A stretch of 64,000 nt of DNA from Brachionus rotundiformis. Lineage: Eukaryota > Rotifera > Eurotatoria > Ploima > Brachionidae. Numbering within the stretch: the stretch's first letter is position 1; every line of letters starts with the position of its first letter. Of the stretch, positions 1-11,004 are shown in pieces. The stretch lies in NCBI GenBank assembly GCA_016802295.1, contig JAESIW010000207.1, forward strand, positions 1,953,581-2,017,580, written 5' to 3'. Below the pieces are notes generated by a model. It did not search any database and was not told the DNA's origin. It worked only from the letters and a program-made list of their open reading frames with translations. The translations under genes and the position numbers were made by a program.

Positions 1-800
1 TTTCATTTTTACAAATTGCACTAATTTTAATGAATGGTCAAATTAGATGGCAATTTTGGCAAGTAGATACTCATTTGGCTTATTTGACACAATTAATTTA
101 ATATTAAAAAACGGTACTAATTTGAAGTTTGATTACAATTACCAGAAAAACTTGTCTAATTACAAGAGCAAATAGGTGATCGAATGGCACTCGACAGTGG
201 CAAGCATTGATGCGCACTAGCTCAACAATGATTGACACATAGTCGGCAATTTTATGATAAATTTAACTTAATAAAAAATATATTTCTTGGATATTTGCGG
301 TTAACAAGATTATACAATATGTCAACTTCATTTTAGACATAATAGATATGCTAAGAATTTAAATTGCTCAGGATTATGTGTTTATAGTTATTGTTTAAAT
401 GGAATAATTTGTAGCTACAAGCAAACTATATAGATAAGATATATCAAATATTTTTAATTTTTAGTTTAAAATTACAAATTCTCTTAAGCGTGGCACGCTT
501 GATTGGTCTTTTTGTCAATTATTATCATGGTTTCAAACTATTACCTATTTAGGTATTTTTTTTATTTGAAATTTTCTTAAATTGAAGCAACAATAACAAA
601 TAAAAAAATAAATAAACCAACAAAAATTGATATAAAATAGTTGTAGCTGAGTAGAAAATATTAAAATTAATAGAAAAATAAATTTATCTTTAAATAAAAA
701 AATTTATTTATTTATATTGTAAAATATTACTTTATTTTTTGGATTAGAATTAAGAGTCACCTTTACTCACTCTTGTTATTATCACCAAAGAGCTTGAACC
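1..800. other. AT-rich upstream region without a recognisable gene
   Basis: No open frame with coding character, RNA gene or repeat was recognised on either strand. It presumably holds the promoter and 5' UTR of the gene starting at 801. Confidence 0.5.
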
Positions 801-2865
801 ATGAGCCGTAATTACTACCAGCCTTCAAATCATCAATTTCCAGCCTATTCCAATGTAATTAAGAGTTTTTTTTAAAAATAATTTCAATAAATAATTTTAA
901 TAAGCATTTTATTTTTCAACTTTTCAATTAAATCTAATTTTAAGATAATGGTGCCGAACAATTACCAAAAATGCGAGACTCTGTACCCAGACATGTCTTT
1001 GAGAGCAAACGATATAGCTTGCGCTGGACAAAACCGTACCATATACAACCTAAATCCATCGGTGCAAATTCAACCACCTTTGGAAAACAAATACTATGTG
1101 TGTAAGTATAATTTTTGGTACTTTAGCGGCATTAATTGACCTGAAAATAAAAAATTAAGCTTTTAAAACTAATGACCATTTTATTCACTCAAGCTAGTTG
1201 GTCTAATTTAGATGTAAATTAAGTTGAACAATTAAATAAATTTTTTTCTTGGATAATACTCACCAAACAGAGCGTAACTAACCAAGAATAAAAAATTAAA
1301 ATTTATTTTACATTTAATGACTAGATGAACAAGATAATGAGTCATGTAGCAACGCGTCCACTCTGGTAGACAAAAATTCAGCTGCGTACATAGAGAGTAT
1401 ACTGAAGAAAAATCAAGATGTGTGGAACCACTATACCAGTGGAAAGTTTGACGTCCTCTCTTGTCTTGAAGACGAGTGCAAAAGAATAATTCTAAAAGAA
1501 AAAATAGCCAATCGCAAATTGACCGATACTAGTGGCTATGAGATTACCAAGTACCGAGTCCGGCTCAGTAATTCCCACAAAAGCAAAAAAAATGACGAAA
1601 TTTTGCTGGTAACCTATGACGATTCGGCCAAGATATTAAGCAATGCCAAAAGTTTTTCGCGCACAGTCTCCCAGTCAAAATTTATACACCGAGAGCCAAG
1701 TGTTGGAAGCAGTTCGTGTACCAGCTTTGAGTCAACTGGAGAATATGTGTGTGATGTTGCCGGAGTGGCTGGTCCGGGTTCAGAATTAATTGCCAAGTTG
1801 ATCGAAGGCGAGGACGAGGACTTGATTGTGGAGTGCAAGTCTGTCGAAGAGGAAAAGACGGAAAGTGAAGACATTGGAGCCGATTTGGTCGGAAACTACT
1901 ACCTTGATGCCAATGATAACCAACAAGAAGAGTCTGGTGTCCAGGAAGATACAGAGAGCTTTCATGAAGAGGAAGCTGAGCTCTCTGAAGAGCAACAAGT
2001 TCCAGAGGAGACCTACGACGAGACCCAGGAGCACAATGGTGACTCTTTTGACGAAGAATACATTCAACAATTTGCGCCTTCGGAGTACTCGGACTCGAGA
2101 AAGACTGCCTCGAGGCAAGAGTCCAATGCGTCTGGGCGCAAAAATGACCGCTTGACTGGCAGTGTCAAAAAGGCACTACATGTTTTTAAGGAGTATGAAA
2201 ATACATCGAACAATTCAGGATCAAAAACAGCATCAAAAGCCTTTACCAAATCGACCAAGAGCTCTCATTCAAGCGAACACGAGGTCGAAGTGTACACTCT
2301 GTCGCCTCTGGCGAGTCCTGCCAATACACCAAAGCCAAGACCGGCCAAAAGTGAGACACCTTCCTCTCTGGCCAGCTCAAAGTTGACCCAAGTTTCATCC
2401 AGAAACTCGGTCTCAAATCGATTCTTTAACAACACCAGCTCAACAGTAACTCCTGCACCACCAAATCCATTCGCATTCAACAGCAACTCGCCTGTGTCCC
2501 AATCTCAGTATGTCGATGCATTGACTGGAGTGACCGATGATCGCCAGACCCCTATTTATGCCGAGAGCAGAGCTAGCAAGAACTCAAAGCAAAATAAGTC
2601 TTCATCTTATCGTAGATTGAATGGCACCTTAAGAGAAGAGATAGAAGATGAAAAAACATATACTGGACAGTCGAATAATTCTTCGACTGTCTATGATTTT
2701 GTTGATGGTTCGGCCAAAAAGTCCAACAGCAAAGCCTCGTCAGCTTTCAGCGATTATTCAATGGTAATAATTTTAATTGCATATTTAATTAAGTTTTTTT
2801 TTAAATTTTAATCAATTTTTATCTTCTAGGAAAAAAAGGAAAAAAGCTCCAGAAAGAAAAAATAA
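801..2865 (+). CDS. Unrecognised acidic Ser/Glu-rich protein, four exons
   Basis: Exons by splice signal and phase are 801-854, 945-1101, 1325-2763 and 2830-2865, giving about 561 aa with every junction in frame. The start ATG at 801 is the first ATG of exon 1; the protein begins MSRNYYQPSN. The first 150 residues hold a few Cys and look ordered. A strongly acidic stretch rich in Glu and Asp follows (about residues 250-340), then a long low-complexity region rich in Ser, Asn and Thr that looks disordered, and a Lys-rich C-terminus (ends KKK) in a 12-codon last exon. There is no signal peptide or membrane segment. I do not recognise a family. Composition suggests an intracellular, possibly cytoskeletal or nuclear protein, but that is a guess. 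An AATAAA lies about 100 bases after the stop, at 2965-2970. Confidence 0.7.
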
Positions 2866-4731
2866 GAAAATAATTTATATAAGCAGCATAAACTCGATTC
2901 TTCTTGGATGACACAAGACAAAAAATGATTATTTTAGAATATTCTTGAAAATTTTATTTTATCTAATAAAAGTCTAAAGACAAATTTTTGTTATAATTTT
3001 GATTTTATCTTAAGAAAATTATCTTTAACATGAATTCAGCATTCAATTGATATCTTGATTAAAAAAAATTTAATTATTTTTATTTTTATCATTTAGTAAA
3101 ATAAATATTATTTTTATTATTTTTAATTAAAAAATATGAGAACAAAAATGGACTTATTAAATTGTCTCGACCTAAATAAACACCATCCTTGGTCTAATAA
3201 ATTATTAATAATAACTTTAGATTAAATTAATCTGTTTAATTTTAATTTAATTAAAAGTCCTCGACACAACTCTTTTGATTATAGAATTAAAAAATATGTC
3301 TGGAACCCTTGAATATCATGGAATGATATTTAATGGTGATAAATTGACTTAAAATATAAATTTAAAACATTTCGTAATAACAACTCTTTTTTTTTTCTAA
3401 AATATGGTAAGCTTAAGGTATTTTGCCATATTTAAATTATTAAATGATAATTGCAAATTTAAAATACTTATTTAGGATTAAGTTTTTCAAATAAACACAT
3501 TTTAAATTTTAGAAAATTATATTAAAAGTTATATAAATAATTAAAAGATTCAAATAAATTTATTAATTTTTATTAAATTATAATAAATATAATTAGCGTT
3601 AAAAATAATGTTTTTGTATTATCATTAATAAATTGAAATATGGAAAAATCCCGTATATGGTAGCTATTACCACCATGGTATCGTTACAGCAGTCTAAATG
3701 AGATAAAAGAAAAAGCTTCATTTATACCAGTTGTTGCTTTGGAAACGAAAAAAATACAAAAATTCATACTCTCCGTAATTTTAGTAGATACCATCTAATT
3801 AAACTTTATTTACTAAGAAATCGTCTAAAGATGTCCAAAAGTAACAGAATCCTTATCAAAAGAGAATTTTTTTTATTGCCGATGAATCCATTTTTAAATT
3901 AATGACCATTTAATTATAAAATAAATTTCATTTTGAACCACTTTGATTGAATATTGTTTAAAAGAAAAAGGCTTCTACAGTCAAAAAAAGCATAAAAAAA
4001 GTTAATTAATTTAAAAGAAAACTCCATTATTGGTTTGTTCATCTATAACATGAAGTGGAAAAACAATTGAACGCATTTGACATGCTCTGGCAAAAATAAA
4101 CTCATATTTTAAAAGATCTTTTAAATGGAAAACAAAAGGATACAATTTAAACTTATTCATTTGATTTTAATTAAAAAATTCATTTAAATTCTTTACCAAA
4201 ATTAATGCTGATTTATAAATTAAGACGAGAAAATTTTTATTTTAATATTTTATTTAGAATCTGAATGCCAGATTGAAGACTAATTAAATTTTTTAATTGA
4301 CCAAATAGACCTTGGTAATTTAGTGCGCCAAAAAGCTCGTTTGGGAAAAAGAAATTTGACGTTCTGGTTACTTATTTTTGGAATAAACAAAGTTATATAA
4401 CTTTATGAGAATATTGTTAATTTTGCTAGTTTAGCAAAAAAAACAAAATTGTTTACAATTTTTAAAACAAGTTAATTAAAAAATCTTTTTTTTTTAGTTT
4501 TTTTTTACTTAAAAAAAATCCAAAAAATAAGTACTGAATAAAAATTTCCACATTTGTAATCAAAGATTACCAAATTTCATTAAAATTAAATATTTGTTTT
4601 CTAATGATTTAATTAAAATTTATTCCAGGAATAGACCGGTCACGCTTGAATACGGACCGTTTTTAAACTCGATGCAAAATAATTTAAATTAAAATTGGTA
4701 AAAAAATTTTAGATTTAGTTAGAAAGAGAAA
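2866..4731. other. AT-rich intergenic region
   Basis: Nothing coding was recognised. It contains the 3' UTR of the preceding gene and the presumed promoter of the TPR gene. A locally less AT-rich patch at about 4630-4670, preceded by a TTATTCCAG that looks like a splice acceptor, could be a 5' UTR exon of the TPR gene. Confidence 0.45.
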
Positions 4732-7700
4732 ATGGGTGACAAGAATTCGAAATTGGCCGATACCACGGCAGTAAATTGGTCAGTGCGCTTAGAGGCGGAC
4801 TTGCTAGAGCTCGAAAAGAAGAGAAAAAAGCTTAAAAAAGATCATCCACAGCTGGCAAACGCCCTGAACAAAGTTGCCACAGACTACAAAAATTTGTCCG
4901 ACTTTTCTAATGCTCTCAAGTACGAACTTGAATCGCAGGAAATTCTGAAAAAAATCTATCCAGAACAGAACCATCTTATCTTGGCTCAGTCATTTAATTT
5001 TGTGTCAGGCTGCTACTCAATGCTGGACAAGCCTGATCTGGCCTTGGACTACTCGATCAAGAGCTATGACACCTATCAGCGTTTTCACAAGAAACCACAT
5101 GCCAACACTGCCCGTCAACTGGCCAATGTGTCCACATGCTGCAAAAATTTGAACGACTTTGACAAAGCGCTGCTCTACGCCTCCAAATGTTTAAAAATGA
5201 GACAAGATTTGTATCCAAGTGAGAACCACATTGATCTGGCATACGCGTACAGCGATATCGGCTTTTTGTATGGCCGAATCGGCTACGTAGAAAGTAGCAT
5301 AAAGTTTTCCCTAAAAGCTTTGGAGATCTACAACCAGCTTAAGAACGACTATGTCCACGAGGACTTGGCCTATTTGTACAACAATCTAGCCATGGATTTC
5401 CGCACCATGAACAACCATGAAAAGTCCATTTTTTATCTCAAAAAGTCCATTGAAGTAATTCTTTCCTTGTATTCGGGAAATTGTTACGAAATAGCCTCTG
5501 GTTTGCACAGCTACGCCATTGGACTCAAGTATTGTGACGACTATGCCAACTGCTTGAAGTATAGCTTGATTAGTGTCAAGATGTTTGAAAAATTAGACGA
5601 AAAAGAAATGGTCAAAAAGTATGACTCGGAAATTGCCGAGCTGTGCTCCTTGATAGCCATGTCCTATTTCTATCTGAATGATAGACAAAGCTGTTTGAAC
5701 TATTCACTTGAATCTTTGAGATATTATGAAAAAATTCTTGATCCCAAGCATCCTAAGCTTGCCAGACTAAAAAATAACATCTCAGTAGCATTTGGAAACT
5801 TAGGCGAAGGCAACAAAGCATTGGATTATGCGCAACAGGCGCTCAAGAGCTATACAAATTTGTATTTCAGCAACCATGTGGATATAGCTCGATCTTTGGC
5901 AAATGTTGGTGCTGCATATGGAAATTTGGGCGATCCTTTTATGTCGTTGAGAAATTCGATAAAAGCTTTGGAAATGCTTAAAACACTATACCATGGCAAT
6001 AACTATGACTTGGCATGTGCTTTGTACAATGTGGCATGTTGCTATGATGACTTGGGCGATAGGCATAACTTCCTCAAATACACACTCGACTCGCTCAAAA
6101 TGCACCAGGAGTTGGTCAACTATAAAGACAGCGTTGATTGCATCATGCTCCTTAAGAATGTCAGCATTGCCTATTTTAAGCTCAATGACGCCCTCAACTC
6201 GCTCAAATATGCCAAAGAAGCGCTCAAGATGGCAAAAAATTTGTTCCGCGAGCCTCATCCAATGATTGCTGTGTGCCTTTTTTGCATGGCCAAGTCTTAC
6301 CGGGTCAGTGGAGACCTAAGACTTGAGCATGAGCATTTCCTCAAAGCTCTTGAAATGAAGAATATCCTCAAACATTTATTTGACTATGACATATCGTTTG
6401 ACATGTCCATGGAAAAGTTTAAATTTGATCCAAAACAGTTCAGATACAAGGTTAGTTAGATAAAATTTATTTTGTTAATTTTTCAAGTCAAAAGTAGATC
6501 AAGGCTTTGCCAAATGTCTATTTTCCAAGAGGTTAAATATTTTACTTTGGCTATTAATTATTAGTTAAATTTTTAATTTTTTTTCTTAATTATATTCTAA
6601 ATTGAATGGGATAATTAAGTTTTTTGTACTAGACTTTCTAATTTACAATAGTCAAAAAAGACTGCTTGTTTGGTTTATTTTTAGAGAAATTTCTTAATTG
6701 AGAATTCTTTCTAAAAGCTTTTAAAACAAAGTTTTTTAATTAAAAAATATATATAGTTAATTAAATCGATGATTAATAGATCATTTTTATTAATTTAAAA
6801 TTTTTAAAATGAAATGCTATGTTAGTTCTTTATTCTTTGGAACATACTGTAAAAGAATTTTTTTCCAAATGACAAGATTTTTATTTCATGCATACATTTT
6901 TACCTTAATTTAAAATTTTCAAAAAAGAAAATTATTAACTTAAAAAATTTATATGTTTTAAATTTTAATTGTTAAAGCTTTATTAATTAAACAATTGAAA
7001 TTAAATGCTGAGAAAATATGAGTCTTGTTCAAAATGTGATCCCTTTACTGATGTTGGTTTGTTGAAAATCGATGATCACTCATAATATGTCACATAAAAA
7101 AATAAACACAAAACAAAATGTGACCAATATTGGTAGTTATGGTCAAAGCTTTTATTATTGATTTTAGGTGTTCATAGTTTTTGTTTATTTACTTCATAGA
7201 TAAATTTAAATTAGCAAAAAATAAGTAAAAAAAGGCTACGTGAAAATTTTTAAATTATAATATTAATAATGATAATTGCTACGCTTTCAGGTGAAGTCTG
7301 GATTTACCAGATTTTCATTTGAATTAGATCACCGCGTCTGCTCCTTGTTGACAGTATTGTTAAGTTCAGTCTCTTAAGTCTTTCCATGTAGTCTAGATCA
7401 CCAAATCCATTAATACTTCGGATCGCTCTTCTCTGTTCTCATTCAAATATGTCTATATCTTTCTTCAGGTATGGATTCCATACTGAAACAGCATACAGCA
7501 TAATAGTCCGTTTTATATTGAGATTCATTGACCATTCAGTGCACCATTCACCAGACTATTAATATCGTTTTTTAATTGCACTTTCCTCATTTTTTCATTT
7601 ACTTCATTAAATAAAAAGTATATCATCCGCATACAGAGAACATTTCCCTTGAATCCATATCTGGAAGGTCATAAATAAAAATAACAAATAGAAGTGGGCC

Positions 7701-8750
7701 AAGTAAAGAACCCTGAGTAACCCTACTTGTTAACTGCATGTTTACTCATTGCCAATGACACAAAGCTCAAGTTTATCCAGAATATAAAACTTTGAAAAAA
7801 CTTATTTCTTGGCTTGTAATATTGAGGCGATCAGTCTTGTTCACCAAACCAGCATCAACAAAACATTTTGGATACCACCAAAAAATAAAATCATTAATGG
7901 GATACAAAAAAATTTTTCATTTTGAAAATTTTAAATTTAGATAAAAAATAAAAAACATATTCCTAAAATTATTTCCTAATCAATTTAATGATAAAAAAAA
8001 TATATAAAATGATTTTTATTATTATTTTTTATTCAAAAATTTTTAATATTCTTAAAATTATTTAAGTTAAAAAGTAAAAATGATGTAAAGCCGATTAAGA
8101 ATCACATAATGATCAGCTACCATGGCGACATCATGAACCGCCACGAGTGCATTGAGATAAAAGAGATATTGGAAAAAAAAGAATACCGTGTTTACGTAGA
8201 CCTGAGCGAGAGTCATAAAAAAAGCTTTGACAAAATGACCGAAGCAGTTGACAAAAGTACCATAATGATTGTGTGTCTAAACGAAAGCTATCTAAAAGAC
8301 AACTACTGCAAATTGGAATCGGCCTATGCCATCAAACAGAACAAGAAAATAATACCAATTATTATTGATTCAAATCCCAACTCTTCTCTAATTACCGAAT
8401 GGTTGGACCACTACAGGCTAGAGGACAAGCACTGCATTTACTTCAAGCGCTACAGCTTTGATAGTTTTAGCAAAATTTTACTCAATGAAGTTAATATTAA
8501 ATTAAATATCATATCAACAGATGAGTCTTTAATTGACTCGAATTTGGAAGACATGTTTCGCAAAAACCAAATTAATTCCAATCTATTAAGCAAATTGAGG
8601 CCTTTTAGCATACCATTCATGAGAAATTTGGCCAAATTGGATTCCAATTTACTACAACATGTATTTAATTTTTTAAAATCGGAAACAGTCGAGTTTTCCG
8701 ATGATGACACACGAAAATTTAAGTTATGTTTGAACCAAATTTTTGTCTAA
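4732..8750 (+). CDS. TPR (kinesin-light-chain-like) and TIR domain protein, two exons
   Basis: Exon 1 (4732-6450) encodes about 573 residues of roughly ten degenerate 42-residue tetratricopeptide repeats of the kinesin-light-chain type, with recurring (L/I)A..L.N(V/I)...Y..LGD...AL.Y...AL cores. The frame closes three codons past a donor-like AAG|GTTAGT. Exon 2 (8091-8750) follows an AG acceptor with an in-frame stop just before it, and enters as PIKNHIMISYHGD, the usual beta-A start of a TIR domain. Both ends are phase 0, so joining them gives about 793 aa. The TIR part (about residues 579-710) shows ISYHGD, VCLNESYLKDNYCKLE and KKIIPIII; the Glu after NYCKL sits where TIR NADases such as SARM1 carry their catalytic Glu. 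A helical tail of about 80 residues follows. If the join is wrong, these are two genes: TPR 4732-6459 and TIR starting at ATG 8109. The 1.64 kb intron holds a retroelement remnant. Role inferred: repeat-mediated scaffold with TIR signalling or NAD-cleaving output. Confidence 0.62.
7286..7732 (-). mobile_element. Decayed non-LTR retrotransposon reverse transcriptase fragment
   Basis: Read on the minus strand, about 7732 to 7650 translates with VTQGSLLGPLLFVIFIYDLP, a standard RT block. After a frameshift, YADDILFI gives the RT catalytic motif. Then EWCTEWSMNLNIKRT appears and, after a deletion, VWNPYLKKDIDIFE, QRRAIRSI and RLKRLNLTILSTRSRRGDLIQ, the familiar C-terminal end of jockey/CR1-like RT proteins. 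Frameshifts, a stop and the internal deletion show it is dead. It lies antisense in the intron between the TPR and TIR exons. No flanking target-site duplication or tail was recognised. Confidence 0.78.
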
Positions 8751-9053
8751 TTTGTTCAAAAAGTTGATACAGCCATCTAATCCGGTTTTTAATTTTTAAT
8801 TTTGAAGCCATTAAAATAATTAAGTGTATTATAAATAAAAGAAGGTATCTTTAAATCTTCAATTAAATTAATTAGCCATAATTTTTTTATTGTTATTTTA
8901 TATAAATAATAAAAATTTATTAATAATATTTATTTATTAGATTTATTTAAATTAATGTGCCTGATTATACAATACAATTAAATTAAAAATAAATTTAATT
9001 TAGTCAATAAAATTTTATTTTTTTTTCGTATCTTTTTTTAAATTGCTTAAAAC
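8751..9053. other. Short AT-rich intergenic spacer
   Basis: It separates the TIR exon stop from the DEG/ENaC start. No feature was recognised beyond AT-rich sequence, which must hold the 3' end signals of the first gene and the promoter of the second. Confidence 0.4.
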
Positions 9054-10367
9054 ATGACAAATAAAGCGTCTAATTTAAAAAAATCTGAACCAATTCTTAA
9101 AGTATGCTTGGAAAACAAGTATCTAGGTGCTCTGCTCACGACTAGGAAAGTGCTTGAGTCATCTACAAGTCACGGAATACCGAATATCCTTAGAGCTGAA
9201 AAAATATCAATTAAAATTTTATGGACAATATTTACATTCTTGGCCACGGCTTTATGTGGTGTCCTAATTATCCAAGCAATCCTAAGCTATTTAGAATATG
9301 GTGTAACAACCACAATTCGAATAAAAAATGAAATGAGCGCCATTTTTCCGGCAATTACAGTTTGCAGTCTGAGCTCAGCTTTGCCAAAGACAGAGTCATC
9401 TAGAAGTTTGCTGAATTCGACAAAGCAATTGTTTTCTTGGGTTTCTGTGAATCAGAGAAAGTTGGAATACTCTTGGAATGAGTTTATATATGTGTGTTTT
9501 TTTGATGCAGTGCCATGTGTCAACTCTAGCTTTACCAAATTCCGCGATCCCTCCGGGTCAATTTGCTTCACTTTTAACTCGGGCGTTGATGAAAAAGGAA
9601 ATGAAATCAAGCCAATGAATAGTGTAAAAACTGGACGAATAAAAGGTTTATCAATGCATCTCAACACATGGTCATTAAAGCAAATTTTTACTGGAGCCTA
9701 TATTTACATACATGACCAAAGAACATTTCCTCTCTCTGTCGAGCCAATAGACATAGTTCCTGGCGAAGAGACTACTATCTCAATTTATAAGACTATTTTC
9801 ATGCAGCAACCACGTCCATTCAGCGAATGTGAATATGAATATGACAAAGATTTGGAAACCAATTCTGATCTTGTCAAAGCCTTGAATGCTACTTTTTACA
9901 AGTATTCGCAAAAATTGTGTCTAGAGCTTTGCTTTCACAAAATAATGGTAGAAAAATGCCAATGCTATTCGAATCTGTTTTCAATGTTTACCGAAGGCAG
10001 GTCTTGTACAGAAATTGGTGAAATTATGTGCTGTTGGCAAGAGTTTAACAAGTTCAGTAATTCCAATTCGATAAGTGAGAATTGCCGTAAAAGGTGTCCC
10101 TTAGAGTGCGAGACAGTTTTGTACTCAAAGACAATATCTAGAAAGAAGTACTTGAACAACAATGAATTGATTAGTCTGATCATTCATTTCGATGGTTTGG
10201 GATACACCGAGATTCAAGAGAGCCCCATAATGAACATTGTCGACTTACTATCAAATATTGGTGGCATAGCAGGACTTTTTTTGGGCACCAGTTTGCTCAG
10301 TTTTGTAGAAATATTGGAAATATTTTTGGAAATATACTTTTTATTTTGTCAAAAGAGAAAAAATTAA
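9054..10367 (+). CDS. DEG/ENaC (amiloride-sensitive, FaNaC/ASIC-like) sodium channel subunit, intronless
   Basis: A single exon of 437 aa from ATG 9054. Order: cytosolic N-terminus with a conserved HGIPNI segment (about residues 40-46, matching the HG gating motif of the family); TM1 at about 55-80; the post-TM1 FPAITVCS motif at about 97-104; a Cys-rich extracellular domain including C.LC...C..C.C and ENCRKRCPLEC; then pre-TM2 and TM2 at about 393-430 with IGGIAGLFLGTSLLSFVEILE, which carries the G-x-S selectivity filter and the conserved S-x-x-E. Family members form trimeric Na+ channels gated by acid, peptides or mechanical force. At 437 aa it is shorter than the usual 500-650, the loss being in the extracellular loops. 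The lack of introns is unlike its neighbours and could reflect retroposition, but the frame is intact and all key motifs are present. The ligand cannot be predicted. Confidence 0.92.
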   Translation: MTNKASNLKKSEPILKVCLENKYLGALLTTRKVLESSTSHGIPNILRAEKISIKILWTIFTFLATALCGVLIIQAILSYLEYGVTTTIRIKNEMSAIFPAITVCSLSSALPKTESSRSLLNSTKQLFSWVSVNQRKLEYSWNEFIYVCFFDAVPCVNSSFTKFRDPSGSICFTFNSGVDEKGNEIKPMNSVKTGRIKGLSMHLNTWSLKQIFTGAYIYIHDQRTFPLSVEPIDIVPGEETTISIYKTIFMQQPRPFSECEYEYDKDLETNSDLVKALNATFYKYSQKLCLELCFHKIMVEKCQCYSNLFSMFTEGRSCTEIGEIMCCWQEFNKFSNSNSISENCRKRCPLECETVLYSKTISRKKYLNNNELISLIIHFDGLGYTEIQESPIMNIVDLLSNIGGIAGLFLGTSLLSFVEILEIFLEIYFLFCQKRKN

Positions 10368-10497
10368 AATTCTATATAAAATCTTCATAAAAATAATCTG
10401 TATTTTTAATAATTAAAAAAAATTTAGAGATTTTAATTATTTATCAAAATTTAAAATTTAATAAAATCATTAATAAATTGGAATAAAATAAAAACAG
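10368..10497. other. 3' spacer of the DEG/ENaC gene
   Basis: AT-rich sequence with no recognised feature, leading into a possible coding remnant on the minus strand. Confidence 0.4.
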
Positions 10498-10756
10498 AGA
10501 TTTTCTTAAATAGATGGCTGATAATTTTGGTAAGTATATTAGTGAAAAAACTTTTGCCATGTATCAGCAAATTGAATTCCAAAGTTAATTCTTCACTTTT
10601 TTCCACAATCTCATCTAGTTCCTTCTTACTTGGAAAACTGTTACCATTATAGTTTAATTAATTCTTCATTCACCACTTGACATATTTTCCAAATTGTTGC
10701 TGATGGTGATAGATCCTCTATCAACTTACGATCAAAGATTACCAAAATATTGGAAT
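10498..10756 (-). pseudogene. Possible broken coding remnant, unidentified
   Basis: Read from 10756 on the minus strand, after an acceptor-like TTCACAG, the sequence translates as about 35 residues beginning SNILVIFDRKLIEDL. It hits a stop and resumes in another frame as about 50 residues including FPSKKELDEIVEKSEEL. The two pieces have protein-like composition in a region otherwise rich in stops. I do not recognise the family. It could be a decayed gene copy or a piece of a mobile element, or chance. Confidence 0.25.
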
Positions 10757-11004
10757 CTGTGAATTATAAATTTAAGCTAATTAATTTCGATCATTAAATT
10801 TTCTCAATTTAACAAAAGAGTCATTAAAATCAAAACACTTAAATACGATCAAATCAAAACAAATTAATTTATTTAAAACGTAATAAATTATTTATTTGAT
10901 AGTCTATTTTAAATAATATTTAATATAATATTAAGAACGGTTTAATATTCGATTTAAATACTTAACTAAAAATTTAAATAAAAAAAAGTGTATATTTATA
11001 AATT

